A stretch of 47,501 nt of DNA. Source: a virus. Made by a program: the position numbers and the translations under genes. How positions within the stretch are numbered: position 1 is the first letter of the stretch; each line of letters starts with the position of its first letter. The stretch is taken from positions 1-47,501 of IMG/VR virus record IMGVR_UViG_3300045996_000864, one strand, 5' to 3'. Positions 13,714 through 20,706 of the stretch are shown here, piece after piece. Below the pieces are notes generated by a model. The model had not been told where the DNA came from. It did not search any database and saw only the letters and a list, made by a program, of their open reading frames with translations.

Positions 13714-14368
13714 GGCCCAAGACTTTCTGTCGAAGGGCCTGAGGCCCATGCTGAATCAAAAACGAGTTCACGTCCTCGCCCTTCGGGAACACGATCACAC
13801 GCCCATTATGAACATGAAGTAGGACATTAGAAGCTAGCTTCTCCCCAGCCTGGTCACCGTCCGCCAGAACGATGACCTCCTCATAGCCTTCGAAGCAGTA
13901 CTGCCAGTGCGACAGCCATTTCGTGGCGCCCGAGATGCCTACCGCGGGCAGCCCTGCCACGTCGCAGGCGATTGCATCCAGTTCGCCTTCGGTTACGCAG
14001 ATGAATCGTGAGTCCCGCCAGAAGGACATGGCCCCGAAGATGAGGGTCTTGGCACCCTTCTCGCTGTCGTACTTCCGCTTGCCATGGTCGGAGTGGTCAC
14101 ACTCGTCCCGGATGCACCGGAACTTCATCTCGGCCGTGCCGTTCTTCGTGAGGTACGGGATGGCGAGCCACTTGCGGAACCGCTCGTGACCGGGCAGCGG
14201 ATCCAGTACGCAGCCCAGCTGCCACCTGGCAATGACCTCATCCGTCAGTCCACGTCCCCTTAAATAGGTCCGCGCTAGGTCGACGCACTCTGCGTACTCG
14301 GTCGTGGCTTGTGCCAGCAATTCTCTCCGCTTCTCGGAGTGCATCGAGAAACCCGATGTTGTTGACAT
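13706..14368 (-). CDS. DNA primase core (TOPRIM) part
   Basis: This encodes the catalytic part of a DnaG-type primase, which makes RNA primers at the fork. The N-lobe (YLRGRGLTDEVIARWQLGC) precedes the TOPRIM signature EGELDAIACDVAG (Glu near residue 128) and VIVLADGDQAGEKLA (DxD near 170-172). The zinc-binding domain is missing here; it is in the overlapping upstream gene, so the primase is split. The first ATG lies 131 bases inside that gene. A TTG at 14320 preceded by GGAG is another possible start, and a +1 frameshift joining the two is also possible. Confidence 0.88.
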   Translation of the reverse strand: MSTTSGFSMHSEKRRELLAQATTEYAECVDLARTYLRGRGLTDEVIARWQLGCVLDPLPGHERFRKWLAIPYLTKNGTAEMKFRCIRDECDHSDHGKRKYDSEKGAKTLIFGAMSFWRDSRFICVTEGELDAIACDVAGLPAVGISGATKWLSHWQYCFEGYEEVIVLADGDQAGEKLASNVLLHVHNGRVIVFPKGEDVNSFLIQHGPQALRQKVLGHE

Positions 14369-14618
14369 GCATCAGCAACCCAACTGTGTCTTCGGCTCGG
14401 TCCGTGCAACCGGACCAGCACATGAAGCGGTTGATTTCCAGATTGACGGTGGCAGAAGGTGACGAGTCCTCATGAAAGCAGCAAGCTATCTTGGCCCAGC
14501 CACGATGCCGAGCGCGCGAGAGATCAGCCCCATAGGATTCAAGGACTGGGCCAATGGGAATGTTTGGTCTTTCGAATCGGCTGCTGCCTTGCGCCTTGCG
14601 ATCTCGCATTCGTCGCAC
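14238..14618 (-). CDS. DNA primase zinc-binding (CHC2) part
   Basis: This 126-residue protein carries the CHC2-type zinc finger of DnaG primases: CCFHEDSSPSATVNLEINRF then MCWSGC, near residues 44-72, preceded by VLESYGADLSRAR, which matches the usual primase N-terminus. It would recognise the priming site. It lacks the polymerising core, which is encoded next in the +1 frame with a 131-base overlap. GGAGG lies ten bases before the ATG, even though this start is inside the preceding gene. The tail beyond residue 100 is basic and may be a translated overlap. Confidence 0.86.
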   Translation of the reverse strand: MRRMRDRKAQGSSRFERPNIPIGPVLESYGADLSRARHRGWAKIACCFHEDSSPSATVNLEINRFMCWSGCTDRAEDTVGLLMHVNNIGFLDALREAERIAGTSHDRVRRVRRPSADLFKGTWTDG

Positions 14619-14761
14619 ACCTCCGGCTTGTCGTAGGTGTACTGCCTGGCTTCCTTATCCCAGCGCTGCCGCTTGACGCGTGGCCCGATGAGATTGCCAC
14701 AATCGGCGCAGGGATGGCCTTCTGGTTCGGTGCCGTACAGCCATGAGAATGGCCTACTCAT
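14486..14761 (-). CDS. Two-CxxC zinc-ribbon protein, 91 residues
   Basis: The ATG (MSRPFSWLYGTEPEGHPCAD) overlaps the upstream stop as ATGA. Metal ligands CADC (about residue 18) and CDEC (about 50) make a zinc ribbon. The last 133 bases overlap the start of the primase zinc-finger gene in another frame, so both frames must be read. The protein may be a nucleic-acid-binding helper of the primase; that is inference from position. Confidence 0.76.
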   Translation of the reverse strand: MSRPFSWLYGTEPEGHPCADCGNLIGPRVKRQRWDKEARQYTYDKPEVCDECEIARRKAAADSKDQTFPLAQSLNPMGLISRALGIVAGPR

Positions 14762-15126
14762 GCGGCTCCCCATTCAGGCAGGCTCACCGAAACAGCCGGA
14801 TCCAACGTGGCCGAGGCGATAAACAGAGCTTCGCGCAGATTGACCATCGGCAACTCAAGTTTATCTTTAGCTGCACGATCCGCGACTGCCTTGGCCTTGA
14901 TGTGCAACGCCATGAACCAGTACTCGGTCACGTGCCGAACCGTCTTCACGCACTCCGCACACGGACGGCGCTCATGTCCCCTGGAATCCCGCCCGCCTTC
15001 GCCGTGCAGGCAGCAGGCGTGAGCCAGGCTATGCAGGTTCTTGCTCCACTCGTTCAGCTTGAGCAAGCGGGTGTCTTCGTCTACGAGTTCGAGACCTTCT
15101 GGCGGATCCTCCATCTTGCTGCTCAA
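14758..15126 (-). CDS. Hypothetical protein, 122 residues
   Basis: This helical protein has Cys residues at HACCLHGEGG and RPCAECVKTV (a CxxC), and a long helix EYWFMALHIKAKAVADRAAK. Its start lies 98 bases inside the end of the endonuclease VII gene, in another frame. It could contribute a single zinc site. No family recognised. Confidence 0.7.
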   Translation of the reverse strand: MSSKMEDPPEGLELVDEDTRLLKLNEWSKNLHSLAHACCLHGEGGRDSRGHERRPCAECVKTVRHVTEYWFMALHIKAKAVADRAAKDKLELPMVNLREALFIASATLDPAVSVSLPEWGAA

Positions 15127-15529
15127 TGGGAGCCACCACCTTTCCGATCACGGCGTATGCCGGGGGGTTTTCGAGGTAGTCCGCTGCACGACGCAGCGTC
15201 TCCGGGTTGTCTTTCGCCGCGGTCAGAAGCTTGCCGTTGCACAGCCGACAGAGAAGGCCCCTCACGTGGCCTGTCTTGTGGCAGTGGTCCACGTTGAGGC
15301 GGTAACTACGGGACTGCTGGCACGTGGCGCACACGCCGCCCTGGGCGGCAAGAAGGGCGGCATACTGCTCGGCTGTGATGCCGTACGTTTTACCTATGCG
15401 TGCCGCATGGTTGGTGGCGCGGGTCCGGGTGCGCTGACACGTCACACACACCCGACCCCGCGGGCTCTTGAAGAACTTCTCGGCCCGGTTCCTGTTGCAT
15501 TTCTGACACGGGCGCCGGACCGTTGCCAT
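15029..15529 (-). CDS. Recombination endonuclease VII-type HNH nuclease
   Basis: This 166-residue protein contains the endonuclease VII core: YGITAEQYAALLAAQGGVC, ATC, then LNVDHCHKTGHVRGLLCRLC with GKLLTAAKDNPETLRRAADY. The DHCH is the catalytic His-Me finger, and two CxxC pairs hold a structural zinc. A further pair of CxxC motifs occurs near the N-terminus (residues 8-11 and 28-31). Such enzymes resolve branched DNA such as Holliday junctions before packaging. Many phages also carry similar HNH proteins as homing nucleases; its place inside a compact operon favours a phage function. Confidence 0.88.
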   Translation of the reverse strand: MATVRRPCQKCNRNRAEKFFKSPRGRVCVTCQRTRTRATNHAARIGKTYGITAEQYAALLAAQGGVCATCQQSRSYRLNVDHCHKTGHVRGLLCRLCNGKLLTAAKDNPETLRRAADYLENPPAYAVIGKVVAPIEQQDGGSARRSRTRRRRHPLAQAERVEQEPA

Positions 15530-15753
15530 CAGTCGGACTCGGCGATCTTCCAGTCTTCGGCGAGAACGTCGCTCTGCGTCGCGGCCCAAGGCACAAGATT
15601 GCCATCGACCGGCCGGAGGTAGAGGTACGGCCGACGCATCTTCGAATGGTCGTCGGGCACCTGAAGGGCCACCCACTGGCCCGCGGCATTCCAGTCAGTG
15701 CGAGCGACCTTGAACCCAGCTCGCAGCAAGTTGAGTGCTTGTCCGAAGTCCAT
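15529..15753 (-). CDS. tad2: Tad2 / DUF2829 protein, predicted Thoeris inhibitor
   Basis: This 74-residue protein matches the DUF2829 pattern along its whole length: MDFGQALNLLRAGFKVARTD, WN, QVPDDHSKMRRPYLYLRP and a C-terminal LVPWAATQSDVLAEDWKIAE. Proteins of this family (Tad2) are known to be tetrameric sponges that bind the cyclic ADP-ribose-type signal of Thoeris defence. The conserved VPWxxTQxDxLAxDW segment is intact. It sits between endonuclease VII and the endolysin. The ATG directly abuts the endolysin stop. Activity against a particular Thoeris signal is not shown by sequence. Confidence 0.88.
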   Translation of the reverse strand: MDFGQALNLLRAGFKVARTDWNAAGQWVALQVPDDHSKMRRPYLYLRPVDGNLVPWAATQSDVLAEDWKIAESD

Positions 15754-16556
15754 CACTCGGCCGTCCTGCGGTGGTTCTCGTCCGCAACAGCCTTCGCCAC
15801 GGCCGCGTAGTCCACCTGTACCACGGGCGGGTTCTGCTGGAAGTAGTTGCCCACCGCCTCGGCAATGGCCAGGCCGATGGTCGTGTTCAGCTGTTCCACT
15901 GCCGCCTTGGCCTCCTTCGCTGCTGCCGCAGCCACGTCCGCCCTAATGGAGGCCGTGTTGGCGGTGGCATTCACCGTGCCCAGGTCCCGGTTCAGCTGCT
16001 TGTCACGCCTGACACCCGACACCACGGTCATGTGGAGGTCGGCCAGCCAACTGCGCTCGTCTGCCTGCATGTCCTGCTCTCCTCGTGCAATTGCCATCAC
16101 TACGTCCCACGGGAAACCCGGACCGGGATCCCAATGTGTGCCATCGCCTGTGCCCAGCGTGTAGTCGTGATGCCCGATCACGCCTGGCCGATCGAAGTCC
16201 ACATCGCTCGGCCCGATCTTCACGATCGGGATACCGCGGGCCAGGCAGCGGGACCTGATCCAGCGGCCAGCATGCGTGAGCATGCCCATGTGCTGAAGCC
16301 ATTCGGCCCGCGTCCAGTCGGCGAAGCCGCACAGTTCCAGGTTGTCGCTGAACCTGTTGCCGCTGCGCAGGGTCCAGGCCGCCAGCTCGTAGGGCACCCA
16401 GCCCTCTTCGAGCTTCTCGTCATCGGCGCCGGCATGGCTGGATGAGTTGGTGCTGCGCTCGAAGAACGCTTGCAGGTCGTCTACGTCACGTGCACCTTCG
16501 GCGGTGTGGATGACGATCCAGATGACGCGGGCGCCGTTACGGGAGCTGGACTTCAT
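15753..16556 (-). CDS. Endolysin: N-acetylmuramoyl-L-alanine amidase
   Basis: This 267-residue protein would cut the amide bond between muramic acid and the peptide stem to lyse the host. The amidase-2/PGRP-type domain spans about residues 1-155: zinc ligands His17 (WIVIHTAEG), His129/130 (GVIGHHDYT) and the GTHWDPGPGFPWD segment with His141. The C-terminal 110 residues are Ala-rich and helical (coiled coil), with a segment VVQVDYAAVAKAVADE at the end. They may be a wall-binding or multimerisation domain. Unusually, it is encoded among replication genes, far from the holin-like genes. Confidence 0.9.
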   Translation of the reverse strand: MKSSSRNGARVIWIVIHTAEGARDVDDLQAFFERSTNSSSHAGADDEKLEEGWVPYELAAWTLRSGNRFSDNLELCGFADWTRAEWLQHMGMLTHAGRWIRSRCLARGIPIVKIGPSDVDFDRPGVIGHHDYTLGTGDGTHWDPGPGFPWDVVMAIARGEQDMQADERSWLADLHMTVVSGVRRDKQLNRDLGTVNATANTASIRADVAAAAAKEAKAAVEQLNTTIGLAIAEAVGNYFQQNPPVVQVDYAAVAKAVADENHRRTAE

Positions 16557-16786
16557 CAGTCCCCCAACTCCTTCAGTTCGTTGAGTGACGCCTCCATCGC
16601 GTTCATGCAAGCGTCGAAGCCCCAATGCCACAGGGCTGCCCCCATGCGCATGTCGACCTCCCGCTGTCCCTCATCCAGCTCGTCCCAGGGCAGGAGCCAC
16701 GAGGGCTTGGGATCGGGCTGTTCACTCGCCCACTTGACCCAGATCTCCCGCAGGCGCCGACCGAACGGCTCACGCATGTCGGTCAT
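16556..16786 (-). CDS. Conserved actinophage hypothetical protein, 76 residues
   Basis: The sequence REPFGRRLREIWVKWASEQP followed by PKPSWLLPWDELDEGQREVD is of a type I recognise from small proteins in many actinophages, with no known function. It is helical with conserved Trp residues. The start (MTDMREPF) overlaps the upstream gene stop by ATGA. It directly precedes the endolysin, whose ATG overlaps its stop. Confidence 0.8.
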   Translation of the reverse strand: MTDMREPFGRRLREIWVKWASEQPDPKPSWLLPWDELDEGQREVDMRMGAALWHWGFDACMNAMEASLNELKELGD

Positions 16787-17025
16787 CGGTTCGCCTTTCG
16801 ACGATCCCGACGCAGTCGCATTCGCGCGAGGATCGTGACGGTCGGGGGTTGAATCCATCCATGCCGTCCCGAAATCGAGTCGTACCGTTGGCAGTGCTCC
16901 TGGTAGTCGACGCCGCAGCTGCGACAACCATTCGGGGCGGGGACTTCGCCCTGGGATTCCAGCAGGCCCCAGACATCCTGCCCGGAATACCTATCGAGCA
17001 GGTCTGCAATCGAGGCGGTGTTCAT
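16783..17025 (-). CDS. Small Cys-pair protein, 80 residues
   Basis: This protein begins MNTASIADLLDRYSGQDVWG, has CRSCGVDYQEHCQRY in the middle (three Cys and a His, a possible zinc site), and ends in a very basic tail (RMRLRRDRRKANR). The pattern would suit a nucleic-acid-binding protein. The ATG overlaps the preceding micro-gene stop (ATGA). Confidence 0.7.
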   Translation of the reverse strand: MNTASIADLLDRYSGQDVWGLLESQGEVPAPNGCRSCGVDYQEHCQRYDSISGRHGWIQPPTVTILARMRLRRDRRKANR

Positions 17026-17177
17026 CCTTCCAGCCTCTTCCGCTCCGCCCACTCTTCTGCGTCGGACTTGTTGCGGAACTCCGCCATCCACTCGTCCAGC
17101 GCGCGTGACTGAGAGGTGTCGTAAACAGACCAGCCGCCATCGGCGGACTCTTCCACGATAAACCCGTCCATCTTCAT
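17022..17177 (-). CDS. 51-residue protein
   Basis: A short gene reads MKMDGFIVEESADGGWSVYD, then TSQSRALDEWMAEFRNKSDA and EEWAERKRLEG. The opening resembles a small beta-meander and the rest is a helix. Start choice is uncertain: the first ATG abuts GCGGAG, whereas the second (17171) places GGAG six bases upstream. The ATGA overlap with the following gene supports it being real. Confidence 0.68.
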   Translation of the reverse strand: MKMDGFIVEESADGGWSVYDTSQSRALDEWMAEFRNKSDAEEWAERKRLEG

Positions 17178-17182
17178 CTCCG

Positions 17183-17956
17183 CTAACTCGCCATCATGCG
17201 GGAGTAATCGACAGTCAACTGGGCACGCACACCCAAACCCGAAGGATCAGCCGGCCCATCCCTGTTCTTCAACACCGACACGTACAGCACCTCACTGAAC
17301 GCGCCCGGGTTCATGCTGAGAATCAGGCTGGCTTTCTTGCTCGGCTTGAACATCAACCCATTCAGGGGAATGGTGTCCTTCGAGCCCTCGTGCATGCCGG
17401 TCACATGTGCCAAGACCAGTACTGCCGCGCCACACGCCCTAGCGAGGGCGGTGAGGGCTTGTTCAGCATCCGAGTATGCGGCTGACGACTGCTCGTAAAC
17501 CACATCCATCAGGTTGTCCACCACAATCAGATGGGGGTATTCGCCGAAGATCTCGGCGAACGCCCATACCCTGTCCCTGATCTCCTCCATGTCGGGGGAG
17601 TTGGGGAAATCCCAGCGGACGTACTGGTCTATGATATCGAACGCCCTCTTGGCTTTCGGGGTTTCGATATCCATCTCGGCCAGGGCCTCTTCCCTGGTCC
17701 ACAGATGCCAGGCTTGCATGACCCTGATACTCATGCTGGTTTCGTCACCATCCATCGCCAGGTACAGGGTGGGTACTCCTGCTTTGATGGCTTGGTTGAT
17801 GGCGAACACTGACTTGCCCGCGCCGGGCGCCGATGCCACCACGTGTAGGTGTCCCCGTCGGAGCTGCACTTGCTTGGCTTCGAGTGCGGGGTACGCGTTG
17901 GGGATCGGCTGCCCAGCATGGGCGCTGGCCCTGGCAGCCTGCTTGAGCGAGGGCAA
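17183..17956 (-). CDS. RecA-fold ATPase, DnaB-like replicative helicase
   Basis: This 257-residue protein is a compact helicase-type ATPase: Walker A SAPGAGKSVF near residue 43, a middle region MDGDETSMSIRVMQAWHL, and Walker B HLIVVDNLMDVV near residue 140. AAVLVLAHVTGM follows (motif H3-like) and the C-terminus ends AQLTVDYSRMM. It corresponds to the DnaB C-terminal domain without the N-terminal primase-binding domain. It would unwind DNA at the phage fork with the split primase. The start is a TTG one base after the upstream TAG; no better start exists before the Walker motif. Confidence 0.86.
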   Translation of the reverse strand: MPSLKQAARASAHAGQPIPNAYPALEAKQVQLRRGHLHVVASAPGAGKSVFAINQAIKAGVPTLYLAMDGDETSMSIRVMQAWHLWTREEALAEMDIETPKAKRAFDIIDQYVRWDFPNSPDMEEIRDRVWAFAEIFGEYPHLIVVDNLMDVVYEQSSAAYSDAEQALTALARACGAAVLVLAHVTGMHEGSKDTIPLNGLMFKPSKKASLILSMNPGAFSEVLYVSVLKNRDGPADPSGLGVRAQLTVDYSRMMAS

Positions 17957-17957
17957 C

Positions 17958-18311
17958 CTAGGCCGCCGTGAACAGCTTCGTGATGCCACCCTTGTACAGG
18001 TCATCAAGGTTCTTGCCGTACTCGCTATCGGCAAGCAGGTCGGCCGGAACGACGAGCGTGCCGACTACCTTGTTGTGGCTGTCCATATAGCCACCGCCAC
18101 CGTGCTCGACCAGTACATCCACCTGGTCCTCGCGGAGACGGACCTCGGTGTCGAGCCGGTACTCGGACTCCGAACCCTGGGCATCCTCGTACTGCTCGAT
18201 CAGTTCGTACAGCTCGTCGAGCTGATCCTTGTTGCCGTCGAGCTGGAGCCAGAAGGTCCAGGTCTCACCCTCGTGGTCGTTGTACTCCACGAACTTCACG
18301 AACTCAGCCAT
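17958..18311 (-). CDS. Acidic hypothetical protein, 117 residues
   Basis: This acidic protein begins MAEFVKFVEYNDHEGETWTF, with strands WLQLDGNKDQLDELYELIEQ and VRLREDQVDVLVEHGGGGYM. It could be a partner or loader of the helicase, which is encoded directly after it, but nothing in the sequence proves this. The helicase start lies one base beyond its stop. Confidence 0.74.
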   Translation of the reverse strand: MAEFVKFVEYNDHEGETWTFWLQLDGNKDQLDELYELIEQYEDAQGSESEYRLDTEVRLREDQVDVLVEHGGGGYMDSHNKVVGTLVVPADLLADSEYGKNLDDLYKGGITKLFTAA

Positions 18312-18312
18312 G

Positions 18313-18771
18313 TCAGGCCGCCGAGATGGTGTCGACGGCGTCCTGCAACGTGGCCTGCTCCGGGTCCATGCCCTTCGGCACGTTCACGTTGATGCGGTCC
18401 TTGGAGGTGGAGTTGTAGGCGTTGAAGTACGGGCCGAACTTGCCCGACTTCACCGTCACCTTGTACCCGTCGTGCTCACCCAGGTACTTGTCCAGCTCGG
18501 CACTGCCACCGGACTGCTTGCCCTTGTTGCCGAACCCGCCGCTCGCCTTCGGCTGCTCGGTGGTCTTGCCGAAGCCCTTCTTGGCAGCCTCCACGCCCGC
18601 CTCAGCGGCGTCGGCCGCGAAGCCGGCCACGGCCCGGTCGTACACGCCGTGCTCGGTGGCGCCATCCACCAGCGCCCGCAGCGTGTCCCCGTCCTCCGCG
18701 CGCACGTCGAGCAGCGCGCCATTGCCGGCCTTCAGGGAAATGTGGACCCAGTTGTTCTCGGGGTTGGACAT
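18313..18771 (-). CDS. Possible single-strand DNA-binding or fork protein, 152 residues
   Basis: The C-terminal 65 residues (HDGYKVTVKSGKFGPYFNAY, then NSTSKDRINVNVPKGMDPEQ) contain a GKFGPYF motif reminiscent of topoisomerase C-terminal repeats and of small OB-like folds. The N-terminal 60 residues form a separate domain, joined by a Gly/Lys-rich linker (GFGKTTEQPKASGGFGNKGK). It lies just upstream of the helicase. A role in handling single-stranded DNA is plausible but uncertain. GGAAGGA is a strong ribosome site before the ATG. Confidence 0.72.
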   Translation of the reverse strand: MSNPENNWVHISLKAGNGALLDVRAEDGDTLRALVDGATEHGVYDRAVAGFAADAAEAGVEAAKKGFGKTTEQPKASGGFGNKGKQSGGSAELDKYLGEHDGYKVTVKSGKFGPYFNAYNSTSKDRINVNVPKGMDPEQATLQDAVDTISAA

Positions 18772-18862
18772 GGCTATCCTTCCAGATTCACGATGGAATC
18801 GTTAATCTCACGCGAGGACAGCTCCGCTGCCTCGTATCTCAGGAATGCCTGCTAGCTGATTG

Positions 18863-19741
18863 CTAGTCCAGGCGGTAAACGCAGTGACGCCGTACGTCAC
18901 ACTGGCCGCAAGCATCCGACGGCCGCGGAAGGAACCACTGTTCCTTAATCATCCAAGCTGCCTGCACGTGCAGTGCTGCCAGCCGGTTCTCGTCCCAGTA
19001 CTCGTAGGTTTTCAGGGCGGTGCACGCGCCCTTGCGAGCCTCATAGTAGCCAGCGGCATGGACATTAAAGCCGGCCTGCCGCAGCGCCACCAGATAGGTG
19101 GGCAGCTGCGCGGTGACCCGCCGCTTGCTCCACGTCTTGGTGTCGATAGCTACGAGTTGTCCGGTCTCGGGGATCTCGAAGATCCGGTCTATCTTGGCGA
19201 TGTTCTCCACCCCTTGAATGGTGAAGTTCACCTCGACCTCTATGCCGGGCACGGCCATTCGTCCGGGCTGGCCTTCGCACAGCTCGCAGTCCTCGAACTG
19301 GCCCGTCTCGTTACCGAAGACTCGCCCCGTGCCGTCACACTTCAAACAAGGCCCCATGTCGGCGATGGCCCAGCCTGAGTCGGCGCGCCAGCGAATGTAC
19401 TTGCCGACCATGTCCGGGCCGACCACATCCCGGAACTTGTCGAGCGCCGCCTGATTGGCACCCGCCTTGCGGGCCGGGTTGTCCCACTCCTTGAAAGGGA
19501 AGCCTGACTTCTCCTCTTCCTCGCGGATCAGTTCGCCAATGCGATTGGCGTACCAGTCATCCCGACCCTCGAAGAATGGGGCTTCGTCGAACCTGTCGGT
19601 CCATTCGTGGAATGCGGTACCCGCAACCGAGTAGATGCTGGGCGTGACGGGCACCTTCTCGATACGCTTAAGTCGATACAATTCACCGCACGAAGCGAGG
19701 TCTGCATACCTACTGTGCGACATGCGCGGGAGTTCGGTCAC
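18863..19741 (-). CDS. Cas4/RecB-like PD-(D/E)XK nuclease
   Basis: This 292-residue protein begins with SHSRYADLASCGELYRLKRI (a Cys in the usual Cas4/AddB-type N-terminal position). It shows the nuclease core VEVNFTIQGVENIAKIDRIF then QLVAIDTKTWSKR (D...DxK) and QLPTYLVALRQAG. The C-terminal CGQCDVRRHCVYR supplies the remaining Cys for a 4Fe-4S cluster. A zinc-finger-like insertion (CLKCDGTGR ... CELCEGQPG) lies near residues 135-165. It probably processes DNA ends. GTG at 19741 is chosen because AAGGGAG lies upstream and GTGA overlaps the previous stop. Confidence 0.85.
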   Translation of the reverse strand: MTELPRMSHSRYADLASCGELYRLKRIEKVPVTPSIYSVAGTAFHEWTDRFDEAPFFEGRDDWYANRIGELIREEEEKSGFPFKEWDNPARKAGANQAALDKFRDVVGPDMVGKYIRWRADSGWAIADMGPCLKCDGTGRVFGNETGQFEDCELCEGQPGRMAVPGIEVEVNFTIQGVENIAKIDRIFEIPETGQLVAIDTKTWSKRRVTAQLPTYLVALRQAGFNVHAAGYYEARKGACTALKTYEYWDENRLAALHVQAAWMIKEQWFLPRPSDACGQCDVRRHCVYRLD

Positions 19742-19878
19742 CAGTTCAGCTCCCTTGTGCACGTCGAGCAGGTCAAGATGAATCGCTCGGGATTCTCAGC
19801 CACCTGCTGCACTTCGCTAGGGCTGAGGCGGCATATCACCTCGCCGCATTCCTGGCATTCCAGAACCGGCTCAGTCAT
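19738..19878 (-). CDS. 46-residue zinc-ribbon protein
   Basis: This gene is MTEPVLECQECGEVICRLSP, a helix, then CSTCTRELNW. Two CxxC pairs (residues 8-11 and about 37-40) make a minimal zinc ribbon. The ATG overlaps the previous stop and the end overlaps the nuclease start, which favours co-translation with it. Confidence 0.74.
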   Translation of the reverse strand: MTEPVLECQECGEVICRLSPSEVQQVAENPERFILTCSTCTRELNW

Positions 19879-20087
19879 GCGCCGCACCGCTCGCACGGTG
19901 CGTTTTCCAGATCCCGGCAGACCACGCACTTATCCGGACCGCCACGATTGTTCCTATCCGTGGTGCGGTACCCGCACATTGCCCTGGCCTCGCCGCCCCA
20001 GCCGGGTAGGCAGTGCATGCACCATAGGTGCATCACTCGACCACGGCCGGCATCCTGTCGGATTGCTTCTTCGGCTGGCGCGGTCAT
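19875..20087 (-). CDS. Cys-rich small protein, 70 residues
   Basis: This protein contains CMHC, a later CGY, CVVC and C-terminal CERCG, enough ligands for two zinc ions. The ATG (MTAPAEEAIRQDAGRGRVMH) overlaps the NADAR gene stop. It resembles the treble-clef or double zinc-ribbon mini-proteins common in actinophages. Its specific role is unknown. Confidence 0.72.
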   Translation of the reverse strand: MTAPAEEAIRQDAGRGRVMHLWCMHCLPGWGGEARAMCGYRTTDRNNRGGPDKCVVCRDLENAPCERCGA

Positions 20088-20524
20088 GAATCACCTCGAA
20101 TGTCGGCGATGAGTTCCGCCCGCCGCGCCATCAGGAGATGGCCCAACCAGTTCTCGCCATTCCCACGACTGACGCCCCAAAAGGTGTCGCCCCACGTGTT
20201 GCCCTCTACGAGCAGTGCATCGCCGGTTCCGATCAGGCGCATGGCCGTGTCAGTTCCGTAGTCGAACTTCACTTCCAGAATGCGGCGCATCTCAGAGAGT
20301 TTGACCCTTTCCCAGTCCGAGCGGAGGGTGCAACGGCGGCCGAGCTTCTTGGCGTCGCCCGGCGTCTCCGCCGCGAGAATCCGCGCACGCTCCACCGGGT
20401 CCACCGTCTTCTGCGCCTGAAACGCGTGCTCCGCCGTGGGCGCTAGTTCGCCATCGAGGTGACGAGGCGCGTACCAGAAGTTCGAGAGGAACCGATACTT
20501 CCCGCTGAAGCTGTCGATGACCAT
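20084..20524 (-). CDS. NADAR-domain protein (YbiA/DUF1768 family)
   Basis: This 146-residue protein matches the NADAR family throughout: FSGKYRFLSNFWYAP at the start, PTAEHAFQAQKTVDP, then EGNTWGDTFWGVSRGNGENW and LGHLLMARRAE near the end. NADAR proteins bind ADP-ribose-like or N-glycosidic substrates; some act on riboflavin intermediates and others remove ADP-ribose from guanine in DNA. In a phage, reversal of host DNA ADP-ribosylation is an attractive role, but substrate specificity cannot be read from sequence. The ATG overlaps the upstream stop (TAATG). Confidence 0.88.
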   Translation of the reverse strand: MVIDSFSGKYRFLSNFWYAPRHLDGELAPTAEHAFQAQKTVDPVERARILAAETPGDAKKLGRRCTLRSDWERVKLSEMRRILEVKFDYGTDTAMRLIGTGDALLVEGNTWGDTFWGVSRGNGENWLGHLLMARRAELIADIRGDS

Positions 20525-20706
20525 TACGCTGCCTCTCCGAAATCACGCCAGCCATCCGGCTCGTCAATGGACTGACCGTCGTAGGTTTCCCAGTGCCCAC
20601 CGGTCCAGACAATGGCGGCCGAATCGGAATAGCCGGCCGTGTCGAAGTACACACCCAGAATGGCGCGATCCTTGGGCGGTTCACTCAGGTGCCAGATCCC
20701 ACTCAC
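20524..20706 (-). CDS. 60-residue hypothetical protein
   Basis: The start is GTG (MSGIWHLSEPPKDRAILGVY) with an AGAGGAGGAGAG ribosome site. The sequence continues FDTAGYSDSAAIVWTGGHWE and ends in an acidic tail; it reads as a small beta-rich protein of the kind often found in phages as 'W-rich' mini-proteins. Function unknown. It is coupled to the gene before it by GTGA and to NADAR by TAATG. Confidence 0.74.
   Translation of the reverse strand: MSGIWHLSEPPKDRAILGVYFDTAGYSDSAAIVWTGGHWETYDGQSIDEPDGWRDFGEAA

Noticed and set aside
18772-18862. Small minus-strand gene (AFLRYEAAELSSREINDSIV) between the Cas4-like and 152-residue genes
   Set aside because: The frame reads like protein but has no ATG, GTG or TTG after its upstream stop, only a CTG. 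I left it out; it could be a CTG-started peptide.
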